Assembly (NCBI GenBank): GCA_030674155.1
Contig: CM060337.1
Span: forward strand, 38,097,452 to 38,114,951
Source: Stramonita haemastoma
Lineage: Eukaryota; Mollusca; Gastropoda; Neogastropoda; Muricidae
Length of the DNA stretch: 17,500 bases
Reading direction: 5' to 3'
Shown here: piece after piece, positions 9,910-17,500 of the stretch
Layout: every line of letters starts with the position of its first letter
Position numbering within the stretch: the stretch's first letter is position 1
Program-made: the position numbers and the translations under genes
Notes under the pieces: model-generated
Databases searched by the model: none
Seen by the model: the letters and a program-made list of their open reading frames with translations, nothing else
What the model was told of the DNA's origin: nothing

Positions 9910-9945
9910 TTAAAAATAAAAAAACAAAAAAACCTGTCACTGTCT
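9850..9945. repeat. (TA)n tract flanked by 12-bp direct repeats
   Basis: CTGTCACTGTCT occurs at 9850-9861 and again at 9934-9945. Between them lie an A run, (TA)n at 9871-9904 and an A-rich stretch. The layout resembles a target-site duplication around a decayed insertion, or replication slippage around the TA tract. Confidence 0.8.
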
Positions 9946-10552
9946 TTTCTGTTGTTGTACAAGTGTATGTGCTGCCCTTTACCCAGTTCAAAGGCTATTG
10001 AATATTACTGTCAAGATCAATGCATTAGAACTTTGAAACACTACAGTAAACATTTTTTTAAAAACAACAACAGAAAAACTGCCATAGAACAGAATCTTTT
10101 AAAACTCAATTGAAGTAACGAAAATAAAATAAAACCACCTATGAAACAAACAACAACAGTATAAACAACACCCCAGTCTATGCCTTTATATCTATGCTGT
10201 TGTTTCTAACGAGCACACACTGAGAGCAGAGGATAAAAGCAAAAGGAGTAAGCAGAAAAGCCAGAGCAAAGGATGCAATACCTTTTCTAGGATCCATACG
10301 AACAAACACTGTCAAACAAAGCATAACAAAACCATACCAACTACATGCATTCACAACAAATTATTTAAAAAAAAAGGTACTGCTACTACTACAAAACGAA
10401 TCAAACTCATAAACTCAATGCTTCTAAACAGAAGTAAACAAAAGACATGAGAATGAAATGACTCGGAACAAAGCCATGAACATTTGCCCTGTAACTAAGC
10501 CTACCCCATGCATGAATCAATTTTATAGTTAAAACTAAGGTCTACAACGATC
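9946..10552. other. AT-rich noncoding stretch
   Basis: No exon-like segment or RNA gene is visible. CAACAACA and AAAACAAA words are common. I see nothing else supportable. Confidence 0.6.
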
Positions 10553-10770
10553 TGGCGGCGCCTGCAATGGTACTGGAACCATTTGTATTAGCGACTGCCT
10601 TTCCAATGGATCATTCCAGTGACATGGAGAGGGCGGTCTGCTACATGGGTAACAGCTTGCCCTCTATACCTACCCAGGCTTTGCGTTCTATAAGGCCTAG
10701 AGCACAACTCCATAGTCTTCTGAGACTGATGTATGCCTACACTACACTAAGGTCTAGGACATGCAAAATA
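10553..10770. other. Unrecognised GC-balanced block, possible interspersed repeat
   Basis: Composition changes sharply to balanced sequence (GGCGGCGCCTGCAATGGTAC, then GGAACCATTTG, TCATTCCAGTGACATGGAGA, CCCTCTATACCTACCCAGGC and AGAGCACAACTCCATAGTCT). A 70-codon plus-strand frame begins at 10567, but I see no splice-like borders and no domain. My impression is of a dispersed gastropod repeat of unknown class, based only on the abrupt composition and faint recall. Confidence 0.35.
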
Positions 10771-10978
10771 TCACAGTGAAATTCTGAAGGTCAATGATAA
10801 ACTTCAACTTCTAAATGATACTATCTATTAGGATTTGCGATGCAGTTCAACAATAGTGGCCAAAATTGCTACATAGGGCATGTCAAGCAGGGATGATATT
10901 GCTGACTAACCTATGTAGCTCAGGTAGAAACTACTACTTGTATGGCAGCTGCTTTCTTCTAGTGTTACTAAAACACGA

Positions 10979-10981
10979 TGT

Positions 10982-11034
<53 letters not shown>

Positions 11035-11049
11035 GTGTGTGTGTTGTGT

Positions 11050-11083
<34 letters not shown>

Positions 11084-11114
11084 TGTGTGTGTGTGTGTGA
11101 GTGTGTGTGTGTGC
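10979..11114. repeat. (GT)n tract of about 135 bp
   Basis: GT repeat interrupted by TTGTG steps and a GTATG. The Cys-Val frames across it are artefacts. Confidence 0.95.
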
Positions 11115-11502
11115 AGGACAGTCACTGTCCTCAAGGTGCTTGCTCTATGGATTCTGGTCAGGCTTTACCTCCAGCTTTCAGTGAAGGACGAATGATATGA
11201 ACAAATCACAACACCAATCAGGGCGTACACGACAACAATCAGCAACAAGCACAACCTTTGAAAAGGTCAACAAAGACACAGCCACTGAGAGAAACAAAAA
11301 CAAACAACCCCTCTCCCCCCTCCCCCCAAACCATACAACAGAAACAGGGTTGAACAAAGCATGACAGTATGTAACAATCCACACTGAAAAAAAAAAGTCA
11401 ACATATGGAAAAAAAACAACACAGCCACAGAGAAACTAAACAAAACTTAATATTTCACAGCTAGAGGATAGACAACAGTAGGAAAGGCAGAGAAGACACA
11501 TG
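11115..11502. other. Noncoding stretch
   Basis: A/C-rich sequence with AACAAAC words and a C-rich patch at 11309-11328. No coding or structural feature is supportable. Confidence 0.5.
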
Positions 11503-11549
11503 CACAGGGAGGGAGGGAGGGAGAGAGGGGGAGAGAGAGAGAGAGAGAT
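11503..11549. repeat. (GGGA)n/(GA)n tract left of the SINE
   Basis: GGGAGGGAGG leads into GAGAGA, ending at GATAGATATTGATTGATT where the SINE tail begins. Confidence 0.9.
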
Positions 11550-11551
11550 AG

Positions 11552-12165
<614 letters not shown>

Positions 12166-12182
12166 TGTAGGTAGTCACTCAC

Positions 12183-12252
12183 CTCCCGGGTCCTTGTTGA
12201 GAGGGATGCCATTTCTCAGGTAGGCTGTGGTCAGTGCCTGCAGGTAATCCTG
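12183..12252 (-). CDS. Candidate exon B, 67 or 70 bp, of an unrecognised protein
   Basis: On the minus strand this reads (Q)DYLQALTTAYLRNGIPLN then KDPG. It ends at GGAG|GTGAGT (GT at 12182-12181), a near-perfect donor. The acceptor is a tandem NAGNAG: CTCGAG|CAG|GATTAC, so the exon starts at 12252 or 12249 and gains or loses one Gln. It enters at phase 0 and leaves at phase 1, matching exon A upstream and the start of exon C downstream. The upstream tract is T/G-rich rather than a clean pyrimidine tract, a weakness. The segment looks like a helix followed by a turn. I could not name a family; a loose likeness to the first helix of ARID domains is not enough to claim one. Confidence 0.65.
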
Positions 12253-12321
12253 CTCGAGCCACAGTGTCATACACAACATCACATAACATAACCATCATAA
12301 CCAATATCAGTACACATATTG

Positions 12322-12612
12322 AGGGGGATTTTACTGGCTATGTTGGGGTTTCTGTAGCCCACTGAAGGTTGACATCAATTACATAACATTTAAAATGAAT
12401 GTTTGATTTTCTGTATGTGTATATATATATGCATATATATGAAATTAAGGCACTGGCAAGTCTCCATTTGAAGTTGACCCGGGAGATTGTAAACATTCCA
12501 ATCCTTAATTCACCAGATGCCACCCAAGATTTGAACCCATGACTTTATGGACCAATGGGATTGAAGCTGAACGATTTTAACCACACGGTTATAGTGTCTA
12601 TCAGTATGTCTT
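12322..12612 (-). mobile_element. SINE family 2, copy 1 (tRNA-derived)
   Basis: On the minus strand the A-box-like TATAACCGTGTGG is at 12593-12581 and the B-box-like GGGTTCAAATCTTGG at 12538-12524. The body aligns with the plus-strand copy at 14543: CTTCAATCCCATTGGTCCAT, AAAGTCATGGGTTC, CTCCCGGGTCAACTTCAAAT, GAGACTTGCCAGTGCC and GTGGGCTACAGAAACCCC. A TA-rich patch sits mid-element. The 3' end lies about 70 bp upstream of the exon B acceptor, so it may supply the branch-site region. Confidence 0.8.
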
Positions 12613-13110
12613 TTAAATGTTGTAGTGCTACATGCTATAGTACACATAATAATGCTGGTCATTACTGTAGGCAAATATACCAGTTATTTGAAAGGATTTT
12701 TACAAAAAGTAAATTTAACAATCACAGCTATTATCATACGCTTGCATGCTTGTTAACACAATAGAAATCTACACCAATGAAAACGTCCATGCTACTTCTC
12801 ATGTATGCTTTTTGAAATCAATACATATGAGGGAAAAAAACTGTCAGTTGTAAGCAACTATAGTGAAGAAAATGAACATACACAGGAGAATACATTATCT
12901 ACTGATGAATAATACCTGATACAACCTGTTAAGTTTCTAATCATCCATGATTTCAGACTGCTCCTTTGCAAATACTTTCTAAGACTTAGTCTTTACTTGT
13001 GATTTTGAGAACAATATTATTTAACAGCATGACTCTCAATATCACATGACAATACAACAGCGGTAAAACTCCACTTGATAAAGGATGCAGTTCTGATTAA
13101 CATATTAAAG
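12613..13110. other. AT-rich noncoding stretch
   Basis: No supportable feature. It would be intron between exons D/A and B in the minus-strand model. Confidence 0.6.
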
Positions 13111-13364
13111 CTGCCCCCCCCCCCCACACACCCCCACCCCCACCGTGTACATGTCTTAGTCCCCTCTTCAGTAACAAAACTGTGCACTATATAGTCATTC
13201 ACATACCACACAGGCAAAGTCTGATACCAAACAGTGATTCATTAATAATACTAAAATTAAACAACAACCCATCTTCAAAACAAACACCCCCTTTCCCCTC
13301 ACATTCCTCCACCCCCATGCACAGAGCAGAAAAGAGCGCTACCCCCCCCCCCCCACCCCCCCCC
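13111..13364. repeat. C-rich runs at 13111-13143 and 13341-13364
   Basis: Two poly-C runs broken by A or CACA lie either side of about 200 bp of A/C-rich unique sequence. No coding signal. Confidence 0.85.
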
Positions 13365-13657
13365 AACACTAGTCACCTGTGTGCTTTTTCTCATCATTTA
13401 CCTGAAGCTTTTTGTTATGCATTGTTTATGAATCAAGACCTGATGTATCAACACAAAGAATATAAACAAACACAGTACACAGTTAATAGATAGGTGTACA
13501 ATCAACCGACAGCAACTGATAAACATCACACAAAAAACTGGTTCACTCAGACACGGCAGACTTGAAGGGCTCAGTGTATGACAGCAAAAGTGTTGAAGCT
13601 ACCACCCACAGAGTGTTTTATGCATGGAATAAAGCTGAAGAAACAAGACTTTAGAGG

Positions 13658-13970
<313 letters not shown>

Positions 13971-13976
13971 AGATGT

Positions 13977-14019
13977 TTGATTTGATTGATTATTCTTTCA
14001 TATCGAGAATGATGGAATA
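13977..14019 (-). mobile_element. 3'-tail fragment of SINE family 1
   Basis: TTGATTTGATTGATTATTCT then TTCATATCGAGAATGATGGA matches the tail end of the copies at 8351 and 11552 (TTCTTTTATATCGAGGATAA). Only about 40 bp remains, wedged between GA tracts, as in a 5'-truncated insertion. Confidence 0.7.
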
Positions 14020-14160
14020 TGAGAGAGAGAAAAGAAAGAGAGATAAAGAGATATTAAGACAGAGACAGACAGACAGACAGACAGATAGACTGACAGAGAG
14101 ACACACACACAGAGTCAGAAACACAGACAGAGACACATAAAGCAATACAGAGATAAAAAA
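14020..14160. repeat. GA/GACA-rich tract
   Basis: GAGAGAAAAG leads into (GACA)n at about 14060-14100 and CACACACAGAG, becoming irregular near 14150. Confidence 0.85.
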
Positions 14161-14542
14161 AAAAGTCAAGAAAGGCAAGAAAGAGACAGAACAGCCAGTT
14201 GCCTGTGATCGAATGTAGCCAGTATCAGTATCCTAATTCTCCCGTTAAGTTTCAAGGTGTTCTACATTTTCAAAATCCTGCTACTTTTTTTTTTCTTCAC
14301 CAGAAAACACACTTAAGAGATTTATCATCTTCTGTTTCTGAATATTCAATTATCAAATTTGTAAAAGTTCAATAAAATAATATAAAAATCTAAAGATACA
14401 ATCTTGCTTTACTGGTAACATTTTTCTTCCTTGCTCTTTATGTCATAGATAAGACATCATGTTTTGACAGCTCACATGTGGGAAAAAAAATGTGTGTAAT
14501 ATGTTTCAAGCTTCTGATTCACAGCAAACATAAATGCATCAG
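14161..14542. other. AT-rich noncoding stretch
   Basis: Nothing supportable is seen here. Confidence 0.55.
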
Positions 14543-14905
14543 ATAGATGCTATAGCTCAGTGGTCAAGACTGTTCAACTTCAATCCCATGGGTCCATGAA
14601 GTCATGAGTTCCAATCTCGGCCATGTCTGATGAATTCAGGGTGGGTTTTTTTTTTTTATTATCTCCCAGGTCAACTTCAAGTGCAGACCTGCCAGTACCT
14701 CAATTCCCTTCAGATATATGTACATATGCAGAAGAAAAAAAAGCATGCTAAAGTTCCTGCAATTCATGTCAGTGTTTCGTGGGTTACAGAAACACAGACG
14801 TACTCAGTATACATTCTCTAAGTCAGAATGGGGCTACCTTCAAAGTAGGCAAAAAGAGGTTGCATATGCAAAATCTCAGCATGGGTGAACCTTGGAGCTC
14901 TAGCC
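14543..14905 (+). mobile_element. SINE family 2, copy 2 (tRNA-derived, long copy)
   Basis: On the plus strand the A-box TATAGCTCAGTGGTC is at 14551-14565 and the B-box-like GAGTTCCAATCTC at 14606-14618. The body shares CTTCAATCCCATGGGTCCAT, GAAGTCATGAGTTC, CTCCCAGGTCAACTTCAAGT, GCAGACCTGCCAGTACC and GTGGGTTACAGAAACAC with the copy at 12322-12612. It extends further, to GGTTGCATATGCAAAATCTC, GGTGAACCTTGGAG and CTCTAGCCTAG. The tRNA-like head has decayed stems, so it is not a functional tRNA gene. Confidence 0.8.
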
Positions 14906-15297
14906 TAGTAACCAAAAAAATTTAATCAAACTATAAATATCACTGATGAAACATTCTGAAAATCTGAACAGCTATGTAAATGTATATGTGTATAGAAAAT
15001 ATGAATTCATCTTACGTTATCATGTTAGTCTAAGTGATATGATTCATCTGACTTTAGCTAGGATTACACTTTTGTTGGGAGATAAACCCCATGAATACAG
15101 ACAGCAAGGTGCTCACAAGGCAAATCAACCTGGGGATGGTCTCAATAATGGGTGCACTGGAGCAGCAGTGAAAGCATACATGAAATTCACAACCCAAAGA
15201 TTTCTTTTTTTCCCACATTATTTTAAAAAAGCATGATCTTTAATCTGTTTGCTTATGTGGAATTTTGACATTTACTGTTACACAATCGTCTTTGATA
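14906..15297. other. Noncoding stretch
   Basis: A plus-strand frame (14946-15236) crosses this region but has no exon borders or coding bias. Confidence 0.5.
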
Positions 15298-15310
15298 CCC
15301 CCCCCCCCCC

Positions 15311-15342
<32 letters not shown>
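15298..15342. repeat. Poly-C then poly-A run
   Basis: Thirteen C bases are followed directly by about 30 A bases with a single G. Run lengths are likely approximate. Confidence 0.9.
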
Positions 15343-15343
<1 letters not shown>

Positions 15344-15893
15344 ATCATAAATATTTTTGGAACCTAGTCGTCAGCTAAAAAGAAAGCACTAGTGTCAGTC
15401 TGAGTCCATTTCCGTTCTGTCACGCTGACTTTCTTATTCTATTCTTCTTTCTTTTTCTTTTTTTTATCAAATAACCATTTCCAGCATAAGCACAGGAAGA
15501 AAGGCATCCACCTCATTCTGAAACTGACTGTATGTACACACTGTGCTCCCCAAACAAAAATTAATTAACGTTCACACTGCCACACATGCACTCATTATAG
15601 TCAGTTCACCCACAGCAAACTGATGCGTTATGACTGACTGGACAGACTCACATTGGACAGACTTCACATGTTAGTGTAGCGTCATTTCAAATACACTTCA
15701 GCTCACCAGACAAATGACCATTACAGAACAGAGTGAGTACTATGGACACTGAATAAACTCTGACAAAGTCCACCTCTAGATTTTGCTTGACTACTTGCTA
15801 AACCCTCTTGCATTCTTTATTCTTTGAACACAAAACTTCCCCTAGATTTCGTATTCCATCACAAAATCAGGTCAGGCACACATGCTCGCTCAC
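15343..15893. other. Noncoding stretch
   Basis: No exon or RNA gene is supportable. GACTGACTGGACAGACTCAC and TTGGACAGACTTCACATG near 15630-15670 form a loose short duplication. Confidence 0.5.
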
Positions 15894-16025
15894 CTTTTCC
15901 TCCTTTTAAGTACGTACCAGCAGCTATCATTACTTCCAGACTCTCAGCAGGGTTTCCACTTCTGGCCTGATAGAGCTTTGGCATGTGGTAGCGATTAGTG
16001 ATGGTCAGAGCGTGATGGAAATCTA
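15894..16025 (-). CDS. Candidate exon D, 132 or 129 bp, of an unrecognised protein
   Basis: On the minus strand the acceptor is ACACAG|TAG|AT, again a tandem NAGNAG (exon starts at 16025 or 16022). The open frame reads DFHHALTITNRYHMPKLYQA then RSGNPAESLEVMIAAG and TYLKGGKG, with gene-like codons. The better donor is GAAAAG|GTGAGC (GT at 15893-15892). A second, CTG|GTACGT, lies 24 bp upstream (exon end 15918), and both leave phase 1. A poly-C run in transcript sense (complement of 16065-16093) sits 40-70 bases upstream of the acceptor. Entry at phase 1 does not match exon A and exit at phase 1 does not match exon B, so unseen exons or a separate transcript are needed. The family is not recognised. 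Confidence 0.55.
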
Positions 16026-16064
16026 CTGTGTGTAAATCCCAGCAAATCCCAGTTTGGGATTCAG

Positions 16065-16093
16065 GAGGGGGGGTGGGGGGGGGGGGGGGGGGG
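16065..16093. repeat. Poly-G run with one T
   Basis: GGGGGGG T then about 20 G bases. On the minus strand this is a C-rich tract upstream of exon D. The G-strand could form a quadruplex. Length is likely approximate. Confidence 0.95.
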
Positions 16094-16149
16094 CAATTAC
16101 TCAATCCGGCAAATCCCAATCAAGGGTAAGAGGGTTAACTCTTAATATA

Positions 16150-16405
16150 CATATACATGACTGGGGCAACAGGCAGTCCTGTGTATCTGAGTCATGGGAA
16201 ACCTGGCAGAACTGATCCCTGTTCAGGTGGCAGGTGATAGGATGAGAACATTCCTGTCATCCATACCAACAGCCATAACTGGCCTCCTCTCCTACAAAGG
16301 AGGGATGGGTTTTGCCATGGGCCTAAGGAGTTATAGCCACGCTCACACACAGGACCTCACTTCACTCTCTGTTCCAAAGGACCTGCCAGAAGTGCTGGAG
16401 GTTTA
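16150..16405 (+). other. Unrecognised GC-balanced block, possible interspersed repeat
   Basis: An abrupt island of balanced composition. The plus-strand frame from 16194 encodes 70 residues (MGNLAELIPVQVAGDRMRTF, then LSSIPTAITGLLSYKGGMGF) and stops at TAG. Upstream context and splice borders are missing, and the minus strand is closed by stops in all frames. It may be a degenerate transposable-element piece; I cannot name it. Confidence 0.35.
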
Positions 16406-16856
16406 GGTATGCATTTTGCTCTACGTGACTTATTGCTCATGACAAGAGAAAATGTTACCAAATCAATTTTATACTTCTATATTCTCTGTCCTCATCCATT
16501 TTTCATGTTTGTATTAAGCTAAGCCAGTATGTGTTTTCCTATCAATCTCCACTTTTCCCCGCTTCCTCCATTTTCCATCTTTGTGTCTGTCTCTCTTCAT
16601 ATTTCACAGATGTGTGCCCATCATGCCCCAAAATTCTCTTTGCGAAATGACAGATTTTTAAAACAAAAACTGGAATTCTTAATTTGTAGAATTAAAAAAA
16701 AAAATTCGGAACCCTCCTTCATCTTCACATATCGACGTCTCCCTCTTCCCTTTAATAAGAATAAAACCGTCATTTGTCAGGTGAGCAAATGAAGTTGAAA
16801 AAAAAAAAAGAACTCGATACCAAGGCTGGCCATGATAGCCCGGCCTTTCAACTCAC
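16406..16856. other. T/C-rich noncoding stretch
   Basis: No supportable exon. In the minus-strand model this is the intron just after exon A. A-rich runs lie near 16690 and 16797-16809. Confidence 0.5.
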
Positions 16857-16985
16857 TCTTTTCTGCTGCCTTTCTTCGTACCGCTCCTGCACAAAAATGG
16901 GAATGCCGTTGTTAGTGCGGTCGTCATTGGAGCGTGGCCGCTTCCCCAGGCTGTTGGAGCTGTAGCGGAACGGCAGTGGTGCCAC
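16857..16985 (-). CDS. Candidate exon A, 129 bp, basic hydrophilic segment of an unrecognised protein
   Basis: On the minus strand the exon starts after GCTGACAG (AG at 16987-16986) and ends at AAAAGA|GTGAGT (GT at 16856-16855), a very good donor. It reads VAPLPFRYSSNSLGKRPRSN, then DDRTNNGIPIFVQERYEERQ and QKR: exactly 43 codons, phase 0 to 0. A TGA lies in frame immediately upstream, so the exon must begin at or near this acceptor. The region before the acceptor is a short GCACTG-type repeat, not a clean pyrimidine tract. KRPR could be part of a nuclear localisation signal (inference). Joined to exon B the reading continues QERYEERQQKR then QDYLQAL without a break. Another minus frame is also open here but is far less protein-like. 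Confidence 0.65.
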
Positions 16986-17005
16986 CTGTCAGCCGCGCCC
17001 GTCAC

Positions 17006-17042
17006 GTCAGTGCCGGTGTCAGTGTCAGTGCCAGTGCCAGGC
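17006..17042. repeat. Short (CAGTGY)n hexanucleotide repeat
   Basis: CAGTGCCGGTGTCAGTGTCA then GTGCCAGTGCCAGG: about six imperfect hexamers directly upstream (transcript sense) of the exon A acceptor. Confidence 0.8.
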
Positions 17043-17299
17043 CAAACATGCACCACACAGTGACAAACATGCGTCAGTTTCACCGTCTCAGGTGAAGTGA
17101 CGATATGATTATGGTGCACACACAAAAAAATTGTTCAAAACAAAATCTTGGTTTAGTGTTATGTTACCTAAGTCAAGTATGTCACACCATTATGGGAATA
17201 CAAATGCATGAAGTACTGGAAGCCAATAGTTACAAATAACGTCTGTAAGTGTGTTGAACACAAAGGTATGGAGACACATGTTTAGACACTCGATAAAAT

Positions 17300-17460
17300 A
17301 CACACACGCACGCACGCACGCACGCACACACACATGCACACATACACACACACCACACACACACACACATGCATACACACACACACACACATGCACACAC
17401 ACACATACACACACAAACACACACACCACACACACACACATGCATACACACACACACATG

Positions 17461-17500
<40 letters not shown>
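17300..17500. repeat. (CA)n tract with (CGCA)n, running off the window
   Basis: CACACGCACGCACGCACGCA leads into CA repeats broken by ATGCACA and ACCACAC. It continues to the last base. The Cys-Val frames on the minus strand are artefacts. Confidence 0.95.

Noticed and set aside
10567..10779. 70-codon plus-strand ORF as a gene
   Set aside because: No splice sites, promoter or domain; more likely a dispersed repeat or chance frame.
12183..12252. ARID-domain first helix in exon B
   Set aside because: Only a loose Leu/Gly/Pro spacing likeness; no further ARID residues are visible in the joined exons, so no family name is given.
14545..14625. Possible tRNA gene from A-box and B-box motifs
   Set aside because: The stems do not pair as in a tRNA, the B-box is degenerate, and the unit continues into a body shared with a second copy at 12322-12612, so it is a SINE head.
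16853..17125. 90-codon minus-strand ORF beginning MCVHHNHIVTSPET
   Set aside because: It overlaps exon A in another frame. Its sequence is less protein-like, crosses a hexanucleotide repeat, and ignores the strong GTGAGT donor at 16856, whereas the 43-codon frame fits both borders.

Overview
The window is nuclear DNA from an animal. It is AT-rich, almost free of long open frames, and packed with long dinucleotide tracts, minisatellites and tRNA-derived SINEs. The SINE bodies, the abundance of (CA)n, (GA)n and (TA)n, and the small exons between them suggest a mollusc, most likely a marine gastropod. That assignment is inferred from remembered repeat families, not from a search. There is no bacterial gene structure, CRISPR array, rRNA or free-standing tRNA gene.

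The coding signal is small and lies on the minus strand. Four short stretches have exon-like codon content and splice-like borders: exon A (16985-16857), exon D (16025-15894), exon B (12252-12183) and exon C (1696-1497). A, B and C join with matching phases (0/0, then 1/1) and would form the middle of one protein whose ends lie outside the window. D does not fit the A-B junction in phase, so it needs unseen exons or belongs to another isoform or gene. I do not recognise the protein. It has a basic, hydrophilic stretch, a short helical-looking stretch, and a Gly-rich then Ala/Gln-rich tail, a composition seen in many nuclear regulators. Exon C seems to need one extra G to keep its most protein-like frame.

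Upstream of exon C on the same strand, 2185-2048 looks like a compact promoter: two CTA(A/T)4TAG boxes 53 bp apart (one doubling as a TATA box), two CAGCTG E-boxes, and an ATG in strong context. It could start a shorter transcript, but the ORF after the ATG does not splice cleanly into exon C.

Layout: 1-1130 AT-rich; 1133-1366 a 114-bp tandem duplication; 1497-2185 exon C and candidate promoter; 2190-4677 AT-rich with (CA)n and a poly-C run; 4678-4973 a 37-bp minisatellite; 5571-5733 a 54-bp minisatellite; 5999-6252 a large (TG)n tract; 6400-6590 a non-repetitive block with exon-like edges; 7019-7160 (CA)n; 8070-8145 (TA)n; 8351-8936 two copies of SINE family 1 head to head; 9501-9945 small duplications; 10553-10770 an unrecognised complex block; 10979-11114 (GT)n; 11503-12165 a SINE family 1 copy inside a (GA)n tract; 12183-12252 exon B; 12322-12612 and 14543-14905 opposed copies of SINE family 2; 13658-13970 (GA)n; 15894-16025 exon D; 16150-16405 a second complex block; 16857-16985 exon A; 17300-17500 (CA)n running off the end.
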